DNA of 64,000 bases from JAKAGZ01 sp963748105 (GCA_963748105.1 CAVVHP010000011.1:372001-436000); one strand, 5' to 3'. Counted from the first letter of the stretch, positions 27,900-37,799 are shown. Translations and numbers: made by a program. The notes: generated by a model not told the origin, from the sequence alone.

Positions 27900-29114
27900 G
27901 ATTAAAAAACTTGTTCAAAGCCGCGATTATTTCAATTGCGAAAAATAAAATGAGAAGCCTGTTAACCATGCTTGGAATTATTATAGGTGTGGGTGCGGTG
28001 ATAGTGATGGTAGCGATCGGGCAGGGGGCCAAATCGCAGATTGAATCACAGATCAATAGTCTCGGCACCAACCTTGTTATTATTTATCCCGGCGCCGCGA
28101 GAACAGGAGGCGTAAGTATGGGGGCGGGTTCTTTTACACGTTTAACTCTTGATGATGTGGACTTTGTAAAAAAGAATGCCGTAACCGTTACCGGGGTTTC
28201 CCCGGTTATTCGTACAGGTGCCCAGCTTATAGGTGGTGTGGGGAACTGGAGCTCGGCTGTTTACGGTGTCTCTCCCGATTACCTGCAAATCAGGGCGTGG
28301 GACCTTGCATCGGGTGATTTTTTCACCGATACGGACGTGCGCACGCAGAAATAAAATTTGTGTGATCGGGCAGACGATAGCGAAAAATCTTTTTCCCGAC
28401 CAGGATCCTGTCGGGCAGCAAATGAGAATCAGGAATGTGCCATTTAAAATAATAGGCGTTCTTACCGAAAAAGGACAAAACGCAAACGGACAGGACCAGG
28501 ACGATATAGTTCTTGCCCCGTATACAACTGTTCAGTACAGACTGAGCGGGTTCAGATTTATAGGGCAGATATTGTGCAGCGCTCTTTCCGCGAAAACAAT
28601 TCCGCAGACTGAAGAGGAACTGGCTTCTTTAATGAGACAGTCACATAAAATACAGCCGGGTGAAGACGACGATTTTACAATTCGCAACCAGACCGATATC
28701 GCTGAAGCCGCTCAATCAACCACGGATGTTTTAACAACACTGCTGGCTTCTATCGCGGGTATATCACTTATAGTTGGCGGAATCGGTATAATGAATATTA
28801 TGCTCGTATCGGTTACCGAAAGAACCAGGGAAATTGGAATCAGAATGGCAATCGGTGCGCGGGGCAGCGACATACTTACCCAGTTTCTCGTGGAGGCAAC
28901 CTTGCTGAGTCTCGGCGGCGGAATCATCGGAATATTAATTGGCATCGGGGCTACGAAAATTGTTAATGATGTTTATGGCTGGTCCACGTCACTTTCCGTT
29001 TTTACAATGCTGGTTTCGTTTGGTTTTTCGGGGCTGGTCGGAATATTTTTTGGATTTTACCCCGCGAGGAAAGCAGCCTCGTTAAATCCAATTGACGCGC
29101 TGCATTTTGAATAA
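27896..29114 (+). pseudogene. MacB/FtsX-type permease with one +1 frameshift
   Basis: The joined frames give a typical MacB permease of about 406 residues. There is an N-terminal helix (MRSLLTMLGIIIGVGAVI), a large periplasmic domain, and three C-terminal helices with ITERTREIGIRMAIGARGSDI-like sequence (here VTERTREIG). A single extra T at about 28352, after codons for RTQK, shifts the frame and makes a TAA; beyond it KICVIGQTIAKNLF continues perfectly. The rest is undamaged, so sequencing error is a serious alternative to real inactivation. Confidence 0.85.
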
Positions 29115-29118
29115 CTAA

Positions 29119-29180
29119 ATTCTCTCCTATGTTGATTTCTATCTTCCTTTATATTGTTAGAGGGGGAGAGAATGTTTTTA
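29119..29180 (+). terminator. Possible terminator of the mac operon
   Basis: The inverted repeat attctctcc ... ggagagaat (9-bp arms, 37-base loop) is followed by gttttta, 5 bp past the permease stop. The long loop lowers confidence. Confidence 0.45.
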
Positions 29181-29640
29181 TTAAAAATTAATTATGGAGA
29201 TATAAGAAGAAAAAATCTCTGTCGGAAACAATATTTTTTATGCTGCTGTTCATCTTACCAATAGTTATACACCTGTGGTGATCCGGAATTTAAAAGCCTG
29301 TGGATTACGGGAATTATTTAAGAGGCTTTTTCAGATATCGAATCCACTAAGTATTGAGATTAATGTAGCTTTAGCTGCCCGGGATCAAAAAAAATAATTT
29401 ATTCCGATAGATTAGGTATAATCTGATCTACTAATATCTTTACATCCGTATGGCTGTAACTCCAGCCTATTTAACAATTTTAACCAATTTTGCCCTGAAT
29501 GAATAATTATATTCTTAAAACTGAGAATATACTGCTCGATAATTATCCATTCTCGGAGAATAAATGTTGAAACTTTTAATATTGTTAGTATATATAACAT
29601 TTATAGCTGGCATATTTGTTGACTTTTGACCGCTGTAATT
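29181..29640. other. Gene-poor AT-rich spacer
   Basis: No coding frame with family character, no repeat and no structured element were recognised. Short frames on either strand are broken by frequent stops. Confidence 0.5.
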
Positions 29641-30075
29641 ATGAAGACATCAAAATATAAATATGGTTCTCTTACCAAAGAGTTGTTCTTATCGGCTTTT
29701 AGCCTGGTAGTCCTTTACATGTTTATGGGGTTTACGGCCACGGTTGAAGGTTTAAATAATCAGGGTGAAAAGATACTTACAAGCAATAACGAAACTCTTC
29801 AGAACGAATATAATTATGATTACTTCATTTCAAACAATGTGAATTTGCCGGCCCACTCTTTAAAAACGGAGAACCACTACTCGCATAAGTTTACGCTGGA
29901 TAATATAGACGAAATTTCAAGCAGCAACAGGGAACTGACATGTACTGAATCCGATTATTATTCTGTCCGGTTTAATTTAGAGAATTCGACAAGAAATATT
30001 TTTAATAAACAGTTAATAATAGATACAAAATATCCAACCGATAAAGCACTCCGGTCCGACATACTTATAATTTAA
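29641..30075 (+). CDS. Hypothetical single-helix exported protein
   Basis: 144 residues from the ATG that gives MKTSKYKYGSLTKEL; a TTG lies five codons upstream. One hydrophobic helix or uncleaved signal (LSAFSLVVLYMFMGFTATV) is followed by an Asn/Ser-rich polar body. No family is recognised. It lies upstream of the cytochrome pair in the same direction with an 85-bp gap. Translation is plausible but unproven, since there is no clear ribosome site. Confidence 0.5.
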   Translation: MKTSKYKYGSLTKELFLSAFSLVVLYMFMGFTATVEGLNNQGEKILTSNNETLQNEYNYDYFISNNVNLPAHSLKTENHYSHKFTLDNIDEISSSNRELTCTESDYYSVRFNLENSTRNIFNKQLIIDTKYPTDKALRSDILII

Positions 30076-30160
30076 TACTACGGGTAAATTTTTAATTAAA
30101 TCTCAATGAATAAATAATTCACCTTAGAAATATATTTAAAAAATTTAACCGGAGTTTAAA

Positions 30161-30631
30161 ATGAAAGCTCAAACAATCATTAAATCGATTTATATGGTGC
30201 TTACACTGGCACTAGTATTTGGATTTACACTCGATACAGGCAATTCAAATACGATGCTGAAAAGAAACGATGCACAATTGTTATTAAATCAGGGAGGGAA
30301 AAAATGGGTTGCTCCTCCAATGGCCGATAAACTTACCAATCCATTAAAAGGAAATAAAGAAGCAACAGAAAAAGGCAAAGATTTATTTCAAACAAATTGC
30401 TTTACCTGTCATGGAGAAAATGGCCATGGGAATGGACCCGGTGCCGCTGCATTAAATCCAAAACCAGCAAACCTTACATCTAAAGAAGTTCAGAAACAAT
30501 CTGATGGTGCAATATATTATAAAATAACTACAGGCTTTCCGCCAACTGCTATGATTTCCTGGAGATCAAATCTTTCAGAAAAACAGCGCTGGGAATTAGT
30601 CAATTACATCCGTGAATTAGACAAAAAATAA
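30161..30631 (+). CDS. Exported mono-haem cytochrome c
   Basis: A 156-residue protein with a signal peptide at residues 1-25 and a single class-I cytochrome c domain, with haem motif CFTCHGENGHGNG (about residue 84) and a candidate axial Met in TAMISWRSNLSEKQRW near the end. It should shuttle electrons in the periplasm. It starts after a CCGGAG box and is followed after 24 bp by a haem-motif outer membrane protein, indicating a two-gene redox unit. Confidence 0.92.
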   Translation: MKAQTIIKSIYMVLTLALVFGFTLDTGNSNTMLKRNDAQLLLNQGGKKWVAPPMADKLTNPLKGNKEATEKGKDLFQTNCFTCHGENGHGNGPGAAALNPKPANLTSKEVQKQSDGAIYYKITTGFPPTAMISWRSNLSEKQRWELVNYIRELDKK

Positions 30632-30655
30632 AACTTATAAAAAAGGAGATACATT

Positions 30656-31996
30656 ATGTTGTTAAATAAGTTAAAATCATTTTTTGTAGTGGGAATTACA
30701 CTAATGATCGTTTTTATTTATCCAAACACAAGCTGGGCTATTCCTAGTTTTGCAAGACAAACAAATTTACCGTGCAGTTCCTGCCATACAATCTTTCCCG
30801 AACTGACTCCGTTCGGAAGATTGTTTAAATTAAACGGCTACACAATGGTTGGTATAGGAACAGTGCAGGTTCGTGATACCAATGATGTAGTTAGTTTAAA
30901 TTTGCTTTCTATTTCACCACTATCGGCAATGATTCAGGCATCATATACCTACAAAACCAATAAAGAGCCTGGTACACAAAATGATATAGTTTCACTGCCG
31001 CAGCAGCTTAGTTTGTTTTTAGGCGGACAGATCGCTCCCAGACTCGGAGCGTTTGTTCAGATAACTTATGATGACCAGAGCGGCTCTTTCGGACTGGATA
31101 ATATGGATCTCAGGTACGCTAATCAAACTGAACTTGCATCAAAAAATCTGATTTACGGAGTAAGTTTAAATAACAACCCGTCTGTTCAGGATGTCTGGAA
31201 CAGTACACCGGCCTGGGGTTTTCCTTATTCGTCATCATCGGTGACAGTTTCACCAATGACCACAACCTTAATTGAAGACGGACTGGGACAAAATGTTGCA
31301 GGAATAGGCGCCTATGGATTATGGAATAATCTTATTTATGGTGAATTTAGCGTTTACAGGTCCGCCCAGCAGGGAGGCCCTCAGCCGCCAGATAATACAG
31401 CCACCGGTATAATAAAATCACTTGCACCTTACTGGAGAGTTGCCTTGCAAAAACAATTTTCGGATCAGTATGTTGAGTTGGGAACATTCGGTATGTCAAC
31501 CCAGATGTATACTGCAGGAGTAAGCGGATTAACAGATACCTATAATGATCTTGGAGTGGATCTTAATTATGAAAGGCCATTCGGCAGTAATGATTTTACT
31601 CTCCATACAACATATATACATGAAAAAAGAAAATTAGACGGCACTTTTGATGCTGGTGGTTCTTCAGGTAATTCTTTAAATCTTAATACATTCAAAGCTG
31701 TAGGAAATTATTATCTCCATCAGCAAATAGGATTTTCGCTTGGGTATTTTGCAACATCAGGAGATGGTGACGTTCTTCTTTACGCACCGGGTGCTATTGA
31801 AGGTAGTGCAGTTGGGAAACCGGATAGCAAAGGAATTATTGCTGAATTTGATTATCTGCCTTGGTACAACACAAAATTTTCAGTGCAGTACGTAGCATAT
31901 AATAAATTTAATGGTGCAAGTGATAATTATGACGGAGCGGGAAGAAATGCTTCAGATAATAACTCTGTATATGTTTCAAGCTGGATTGCTTTCTAA
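30656..31996 (+). CDS. Outer-membrane beta-barrel with an N-terminal haem c motif
   Basis: A 446-residue protein. A signal peptide (to SWA, about residue 28) is followed at once by a single CSSCH haem motif (Cys40-His44; TIFPELTPFGRLFKLNGY). The remainder is alternating beta-strand ending in SVYVSSWIAF, as in outer-membrane barrels. Similar cytochrome-porin proteins occur in iron- and sulfur-metabolising bacteria. With the cytochrome c encoded upstream it may form an electron conduit through the outer membrane, though that role is inferred. An AAGGAG box precedes the ATG. Confidence 0.8.
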   Translation: MLLNKLKSFFVVGITLMIVFIYPNTSWAIPSFARQTNLPCSSCHTIFPELTPFGRLFKLNGYTMVGIGTVQVRDTNDVVSLNLLSISPLSAMIQASYTYKTNKEPGTQNDIVSLPQQLSLFLGGQIAPRLGAFVQITYDDQSGSFGLDNMDLRYANQTELASKNLIYGVSLNNNPSVQDVWNSTPAWGFPYSSSSVTVSPMTTTLIEDGLGQNVAGIGAYGLWNNLIYGEFSVYRSAQQGGPQPPDNTATGIIKSLAPYWRVALQKQFSDQYVELGTFGMSTQMYTAGVSGLTDTYNDLGVDLNYERPFGSNDFTLHTTYIHEKRKLDGTFDAGGSSGNSLNLNTFKAVGNYYLHQQIGFSLGYFATSGDGDVLLYAPGAIEGSAVGKPDSKGIIAEFDYLPWYNTKFSVQYVAYNKFNGASDNYDGAGRNASDNNSVYVSSWIAF

Positions 31997-32020
31997 TTTG
32001 AAATAAAATATCAATTCCAT

Positions 32021-32055
32021 AAAACCGCCTGCGAAATCAGGCGGTTTTATTTTTT
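32021..32055. terminator. Bidirectional terminator between cytochrome barrel gene and ada
   Basis: The stem aaaaccgcctg / caggcggtttt is followed by tatttttt on the plus strand. The ada stop codon lies inside its loop side, so it serves both convergent genes. Confidence 0.85.
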
Positions 32056-33089
32056 CGTTCAAGGTCAAGTAGATATTGTTTTCGCCAGATTCCTCCCCCG
32101 TAACCCGTCAGGCTTCCGTCTTTCCCGATTATCCTGTGACACGGTATTATAATCGCGATCCTGTTATCGCCGTTTGCTTTTGCAACAGCTCTAACCGCCT
32201 TCTTATTACCGACAGCAATTGCCTGTTCTTCATATGACCTGGTTTTTCCGTAAGGAATTTTTAAAAGCTCGTCCCATACTTTTTCCTGGAATTCTGTCCC
32301 GTCTTTTTCGAGCGGGATATCAAACACTTTTCTTTTTCCTTCAAAATATTCACTCATCTGCTTGTCGAGTTTTGAAAAATATTTGCTTTCCCCGGGTACA
32401 AGTTCGCTGTTGTAATATTTTTTTATCCTTTTTAGTTGAGTCTCTATCATTTTTCTGTCAACAAACTCAAAGAGGCAAATACCGTTTTCAGTGGCCCCTG
32501 CAAGCATTGGGCCAAGAGGGGTTAATATTCTGGTAATAACAATCAGCTTATTATCTTTACTTAATTGCGGATTAAATCCGGTAGTCTTTTTAAAGAATGC
32601 GTTAAATCCGCTCAGCGATTCATAATCTGATGAATAAGCTGCTTCCGTAACTTTTTCTCCATACTTAATTTTCCCAAACGCGTTACTGATTCGAAGAGTT
32701 CTTAAATATGCCAGGAATGTCATTCCCATATTTGTTTTAAACCATCTTCTTGTTCGTGCCGGGTTTAAGCCTCGTTTCACAAGATCGTAATCTTTAATTC
32801 TGATAGCAGGATTTTTTTCTATTTCGTCCATCAAAGGTTTTAACCAATCAGGAAATTTCCCTTTAACTTCAAGGGGGCGGCAAATTTTACAGGCACGATA
32901 CCCTTTAAGCATTGCATCTTTTGATGAATCGAAAAATTCAATATTTTCAATCTTTGGTTTCTTGGCATGGCAGGTAGGTCGGCAAAAAATTCCTGTTGTT
33001 TTTACACCGACGAAAAATATGCCTTCAAAGGAACTATCCCTCTGAAGCAGTGCATTATACATTATTCTTTTACTTGGCAGCATTTCCAT
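32037..33089 (-). CDS. ada: Ada: DNA alkylation repair methyltransferase and regulator
   Basis: A 350-residue multidomain protein. The N-terminal zinc and phosphotriester methyl-acceptor domain contains GIFCRPTCHAKKP and CKICRP. A central AraC-type helix-turn-helix covers about residues 90-170. The C-terminal O6-alkylguanine methyltransferase ends with the suicide Cys in IPCHRIIG. Methylation of the N-terminal Cys converts it to an activator of its own operon. Its start is 167 bp from the end of gatD. All three key cysteine sites are intact. Confidence 0.95.
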   Translation of the reverse strand: MEMLPSKRIMYNALLQRDSSFEGIFFVGVKTTGIFCRPTCHAKKPKIENIEFFDSSKDAMLKGYRACKICRPLEVKGKFPDWLKPLMDEIEKNPAIRIKDYDLVKRGLNPARTRRWFKTNMGMTFLAYLRTLRISNAFGKIKYGEKVTEAAYSSDYESLSGFNAFFKKTTGFNPQLSKDNKLIVITRILTPLGPMLAGATENGICLFEFVDRKMIETQLKRIKKYYNSELVPGESKYFSKLDKQMSEYFEGKRKVFDIPLEKDGTEFQEKVWDELLKIPYGKTRSYEEQAIAVGNKKAVRAVAKANGDNRIAIIIPCHRIIGKDGSLTGYGGGIWRKQYLLDLERKNKTA

Positions 33090-33256
33090 AAAACTTAATA
33101 TAATTTTATTAAAATAATTATTTGCTGGTATAAAAGTATTACTAAGGTTAAAAAACTGCTACCGTTTTTTTGACAAGCAATTTTATTTTGAATGTAATGC
33201 AGTTAAATAAAAAACCGGTGATCCCGGCGATTAGTGAAGCGATAACGGGTGCAAAA

Positions 33257-34642
33257 TTATTTCCGATTCTTTTTTATAAATTCTTCTACTTCCGGCAGAC
33301 CACCCTGATATATCAGGTAGCCATTACTGGGTTCTCTTTCAGTAATTTCTCCGGCGATTGGGGTTAGCATAATTTCTTTTACTTTTTCAAGATCGTCTGT
33401 CTGACCAAGTGCCCAGCCAAGTTTTACATAAGCAACTTCGGGGAGCATATTTGCCGCCGGTATAACACCGAGTTTCATCATCTCTCTTCCTGTTTCATAA
33501 ACATACATTTGTACGTAGCCCCAAAGAGTCTGAACCGTCATATAAACAGCGACTCCGGCTTCTCTTGCTCTGTCTAACGCGGGATACATTGGTTTGTTTA
33601 CGTGCCCCAGTCCTGTACCGGCAATTACTATTCCTTTATAACCATTTTGCACAAGTGAGTCGATAATATCTGGTTGCATATTTGGGTAGTAATAAACAAT
33701 ACTGACCTTTTCTTCGAACACTGCATTAATCGCTACATTTTTATCATCCCGTCTTTTCTGGTAATCCTGCCTTATTGGAGTAATTTTTTCTCTACTCACA
33801 GTAGCTATTGGAATATCACCAATTGTACGAAAAGTGGAACGATAACTTGAATGCATTTTTCTAACACGGGTTCCTCTATGCAGAAGCCCGTACATATCAG
33901 ATGTAGGACCAAACATACAAACCATAACCTCGGCAATGTCACTTTCGGCTGCGGTTTTTACTGAATGAATGAGGTTAAGTGCCGCATCGGACGAAGGGCG
34001 GTCACTCGATCTTTGGGAACCAACCATTACAATCGGTACAGGCGAGTTCTGTACCATAAATGACAAAGCTGCTGATGTGTGGTGCATAATATCTGTACCA
34101 TGTCCAATAACAATCCCACGAACTCCTTTTTGAATTTCTTCACCGATTGCTTCTGCAACTTTTTTCCAATGCATCGGACCTATATTTTCACTGAATTCGC
34201 CAAATAATTTTTCAGTTTCCAAATTGCAATAATCTGCCAGCTCCGGGACCGAACCATATAATTCTCCGGGGGAAAATGCGGGAATTACTGCTCCGGTTCT
34301 GTAATCAAGCCTGCTTGCAATTGTGCCGCCGGTACCAAATAATTTTACACGCGGCATTTTAGGATCATACGGAAATTCTTTTTCTGGAATTTTATAGTTG
34401 GCTTCTTTTCTTCCGTTTACTTTTATCTCTTTTATCCTTTCAGCTGATATGCCAATATTATAACCGACTGGAATTTTCAAGACTATATGAAATTCATCTG
34501 CAGTTTCAGAGCGGGGAAGTATCAATCCGGCAAAAGACCCGTCTTCTGTAATTAATTCAACGTCACTCCATACAAAGGCTTCGTATTTTTTTAATGTTTC
34601 CAGTGCGGCACCGCGGTAGCCTTTAAAATCATTATTTGCCAT
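33257..34642 (-). CDS. gatD: Glu-tRNA(Gln) amidotransferase subunit D (archaeal type)
   Basis: A 461-residue asparaginase-like subunit. The N-terminal small beta domain is at residues 15-90. The AnsA-type domain has GTGGTIAS (first catalytic Thr, about residue 108), GHGTDIMHHT (Thr-Asp pair) and the Lys-bearing later segment. It releases ammonia from Gln or Asn for the transamidation of Glu-tRNA(Gln) by GatE. The tRNA-independent cytosolic asparaginases lack the N-terminal domain, and the overlapping gatE confirms the identity. GatDE is known as the archaeal system, bacteria usually using GatCAB, so its presence here is unusual. Confidence 0.93.
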   Translation of the reverse strand: MANNDFKGYRGAALETLKKYEAFVWSDVELITEDGSFAGLILPRSETADEFHIVLKIPVGYNIGISAERIKEIKVNGRKEANYKIPEKEFPYDPKMPRVKLFGTGGTIASRLDYRTGAVIPAFSPGELYGSVPELADYCNLETEKLFGEFSENIGPMHWKKVAEAIGEEIQKGVRGIVIGHGTDIMHHTSAALSFMVQNSPVPIVMVGSQRSSDRPSSDAALNLIHSVKTAAESDIAEVMVCMFGPTSDMYGLLHRGTRVRKMHSSYRSTFRTIGDIPIATVSREKITPIRQDYQKRRDDKNVAINAVFEEKVSIVYYYPNMQPDIIDSLVQNGYKGIVIAGTGLGHVNKPMYPALDRAREAGVAVYMTVQTLWGYVQMYVYETGREMMKLGVIPAANMLPEVAYVKLGWALGQTDDLEKVKEIMLTPIAGEITEREPSNGYLIYQGGLPEVEEFIKKNRK

Positions 34643-36563
34643 TTTTCTTTTCTCCCTTCTTCAGTCCAATAATTTCACCGACAGAAGTGGCGGGAATCCG
34701 GCCTCGAAGTTTTTTCATTACAAAGCCCATTAAAACTTTTTCTTTGTTCTCTGTTTTATAAAGTTTTTCAGTATCAAAGTTTTTCAAATTTTGTTTAATC
34801 TCTTTTTGTGCACTTTCTTTTTTTATTGGCGGGGGAATTACATCCTTGACAGCAAGTTTATGTTGAAGAACATTATACAAAATGGATAAAACTGCATCGC
34901 GCGGGATCAATCCTTTTGTATGATTTACGAAAATATCTTCAAAAATATTTTCGTTTAGTTGTTCAATATCAAAACCTAGTTTTTTTAACCTTTTGGGATA
35001 TTGAATAAGTACTACAGCAGCAGTAGTTGGGTTAATCTTTAATTTATTGACTACATTTTTAAAGACTTCGGCAAACCTGGAAATTGAAAGTTCGCTAATT
35101 GTATCTTCAGGAATTCCCAGTTCTTTGTACCATTCCTGTCTTATCCATAACTTCTCAGGCAGCCAGGATTTTATTTCATTTAGTTTTTCCTCAGTAATTT
35201 TTTTAGGAGGGAGATCAGTATCGGGATACATCCTGTCGGCCCCCGGTAGAATTCTCTCAAATCCGTTAGTTCCATCACTCAACGCCTGCCGCGTTTCAGA
35301 TGGAATTCCCACTGTAGCTTCCTTCGCCCGGATAATTATTTCTTTTACCGCCGTGTCTGTATCACTTTCGCTTCCCCAAACTATTACAAGCGTATCTTTT
35401 TCACCGGCATTTACAAACTTCTTAACTCTCAGCCAGTCCGATGAAGTAATTGTGTCGCCCTTGCTGTCGGAGTGAATCAAATTCGGGATAGTTGTAAGGC
35501 ACGCGATAACCCTGACCCTGTCCGAAATTTCCTTCGAAAAATAAGTGTCTGTCTGAGTCTTCCAGTGCAGTATTCCTTGAAATCCCTTAAGAACTACACA
35601 CATTAATTTTTGTTTTTCATTGACTGCAACTTTTAATGGTTCATAGTGCGGTTTTTTAAGAACATTTGAAATATCATAAGATTCAGAAACAAAAGTTTCA
35701 GGTGTGATATTTCTTTTTTTAAGTTCTTCTCTTAATCGCAGAAGATTCCACTGCCTCATTGCTTCATTATAAGTTAGCAGAGGGATTAATGATATTTTTG
35801 ACACACCCTTTATTTCTATTCTTGTTCCGCCTTCAACACTAACATTTACATCTTCCCTGGCGGCCCCCATTCCACGCCTTACTTTGTGTGAACTTCTTAC
35901 AAGCTTGCTGCATAAAACAGCAACTTCAGCTACTTCGTCCGGAGTGCGCATCGCTGGTTCTGTTACTGTTTCAATCAGCGGCATTCCGAGTCTGTCAGTA
36001 TTATAAATTCTTTCGTGTCCAATATCTGAAATTTCACGGCAGGAATCTTCTTCGATCGACATTTGAACAATTTTCACTTTCCTGTCTTTATAAGGAATCC
36101 AGCCATTTAAAGCATAAATTGCTGTTCTCTGGAACCCGGTTGGAATGCTTCCATCCAGATATTGCTTACGTGCAATATGAAGTTCATCTATAATTTTACA
36201 ATTATAAAGCAGACCTATCCCGATTGCTATATCAAGGGCCTGCTCATTAATTAAGAAAGGGGGAGTGTCGTCCATTTCATAAGTGCAAACGGTATTTCTA
36301 TTAATTCTATAAACAATATTCTTCTTAGTCTTGAATTCCATCAACGCGGTACCATCGTACACACCCATCTCAGAAAGTGTTGGACGCATATGTCTTAAAA
36401 TTTCCGCATCATAATCCTTACTATATTCTCCTGCTGGACACCTGCAGAAAAGTTTTTTTTCAGTTAAAAGCTGTTGATGAATTTCCAGTCCGGATTTGAA
36501 GCCGACCGTTTTATAATCTTCTCCGGTCATTTCATCGAAAGGTTTGAAGATGAAGTCGTACAT
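34632..36563 (-). CDS. gatE: Glu-tRNA(Gln) amidotransferase subunit E (archaeal type)
   Basis: A 643-residue GatB-like kinase-amidase subunit. The N-terminal cradle domain has KSGLEIHQQL, LFCRCPAG, YEMDDTPPF and IARKQYLDGSIPTGFQRT with the EEDSCREI metal-site region. An AspRS-like GAD insertion (residues about 300-420) distinguishes GatE from bacterial GatB. The C-terminal helical and YqeY-like tail is present (KKLRGRIPATSVGEIIG). It phosphorylates and amidates Glu-tRNA(Gln). It overlaps gatD by 11 bp. Confidence 0.95.
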   Translation of the reverse strand: MYDFIFKPFDEMTGEDYKTVGFKSGLEIHQQLLTEKKLFCRCPAGEYSKDYDAEILRHMRPTLSEMGVYDGTALMEFKTKKNIVYRINRNTVCTYEMDDTPPFLINEQALDIAIGIGLLYNCKIIDELHIARKQYLDGSIPTGFQRTAIYALNGWIPYKDRKVKIVQMSIEEDSCREISDIGHERIYNTDRLGMPLIETVTEPAMRTPDEVAEVAVLCSKLVRSSHKVRRGMGAAREDVNVSVEGGTRIEIKGVSKISLIPLLTYNEAMRQWNLLRLREELKKRNITPETFVSESYDISNVLKKPHYEPLKVAVNEKQKLMCVVLKGFQGILHWKTQTDTYFSKEISDRVRVIACLTTIPNLIHSDSKGDTITSSDWLRVKKFVNAGEKDTLVIVWGSESDTDTAVKEIIIRAKEATVGIPSETRQALSDGTNGFERILPGADRMYPDTDLPPKKITEEKLNEIKSWLPEKLWIRQEWYKELGIPEDTISELSISRFAEVFKNVVNKLKINPTTAAVVLIQYPKRLKKLGFDIEQLNENIFEDIFVNHTKGLIPRDAVLSILYNVLQHKLAVKDVIPPPIKKESAQKEIKQNLKNFDTEKLYKTENKEKVLMGFVMKKLRGRIPATSVGEIIGLKKGEKKNGK

Positions 36564-36666
36564 GGATGAGCCGCAATAAAGTTTGAAATATATTGTATCA
36601 AATATAAACAGATATTGGGAATAATTCTTTTACGGGCAATTATTCTTTGACCAAAGGAATAAATTA

Positions 36667-36700
36667 TAAAAAAAAGCCGGGCATACAGATATGCCCGGCT
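36667..36700 (-). terminator. Strong minus-strand terminator
   Basis: The hairpin agccgggcat ... atgcccggct is followed on the minus strand by eight T. It points away from gatE and so terminates a transcript coming from the right, where the only candidate gene is the small frame at 36794-36919. Confidence 0.85.
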
Positions 36701-36793
36701 CCTATTATTTCGTACAGTCAGGTATGGGGGAGACTGGCTGCACAGACATATTAAACTAAATACGTAAAAATAGAATTAAAATAATTGGATCAC

Positions 36794-36919
36794 TCATCTA
36801 TTGCCGCTGTGAAATCCCATTTCATCCTCCCAGCCTTGTGGAGCAGTTAACATTAAAAAAATCATAAATAAGAGGGAGATAGACGAAATTGAGGCATATA
36901 TTATAATTACATTTAACAT
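36794..36919 (-). CDS. Possible 41-residue small membrane protein
   Basis: The frame gives MLNVIIIYASISSISLLFM, a strong single membrane helix, then a short polar tail ending GFHSGNR. No Shine-Dalgarno site is present and no family is known. The strong terminator 94 bp downstream, with no other gene between, indicates that this strand is transcribed; alternatively the transcript is a non-coding RNA. Confidence 0.4.
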   Translation of the reverse strand: MLNVIIIYASISSISLLFMIFLMLTAPQGWEDEMGFHSGNR

Positions 36920-37599
36920 TTTTAATAACTACGGCTGCAAATACAATTCTTATTTACAGCCGTGCTTAAGAATATTGGCAATATCAGACCAATCAAGCAT
37001 GCAAACCAGTTACCTATCCTATTTATAGTGCCTCTTTATTGGTCTCTTATTGCTCCATAATTATATAAATATATAAGTGATTATTCAATCGTCCATAAGA
37101 TTGAAAAAGAGACTACATCTTTTGGTCGAGAAAAACCTAGAACCTGATCCTGCAACATTTTATTTGTGCTTTAAATTGTAGCAGGTAATTTTTTGATGTG
37201 TGAGATGTAGCCAGCTTTGCTTTCTCTGCTTCACAACGGCATGGAAAGGCATTTCAGAATGGCGGTTTATTTTAATTGAGTGAAATCAGGTCACAGTTAA
37301 ACCTTTCCCGTCCTGTGGAATATAAAAAGTAAAGTACGGGCTTTACCCTCATATTTTCTACAGTAATTTAACCATTTTGCCTATTGGTAATGTTTTAGGT
37401 TTTATAATTGGCTGCTGGTTTATTTCAAATGGAATGACAATCTACCGGCTGCTTACTTTCTACTTCCTGCTAATTACAGACCACTGGATAATTTCTGATT
37501 TAATTTAGAACCTGATGAAAAACAGGCCGCCCTTTTTTGTCAGCAGTCAATCCACAGCAATAACTGAAAAGTTTTCTACGTGGTGGGTCAAGCTGATTG
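36920..37599. other. Non-coding stretch before the first attC-like site
   Basis: No convincing frame in either direction. A few decayed pieces resemble sequence scattered among the attC spacers (gccgccc, tagaacctgatg). This is the left edge of the accessory region. Confidence 0.45.
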
Positions 37600-37759
37600 T
37601 ATTATGTGTGTCAGTTGCAATGCAGTTCTTATAATTGGTAACAACAACCTTGAACAAGTAAGCCGAAACAGTTTGGCCCGCTTTGCGGGAAAAACATAAT
37701 TACCAAAGCCTTAAAAACCCCAAACCGAAAAGGCGGTCGCGTTGAGGCGAGGGTTATGT
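37600..37759 (-). other. attC-like site A (left end degenerate)
   Basis: The right arm ggcggtcgcgttgaggcgag + GTTATGT at 37753-37759 matches the corresponding arm of the other sites. The central block ttgaacaag ... ccgaaacag is present. The left R box expected near 37600 cannot be recognised, so this may be the decayed end of the cluster. Confidence 0.5.
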
Positions 37760-37799
37760 AGCATTTAATTATGTAATTTCAATCTTTAATATCATAGAC

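Noticed and set aside
33257..34642. Plain type I L-asparaginase
   Set aside because: The N-terminal extra domain and the overlapping gatE identify it as GatD.
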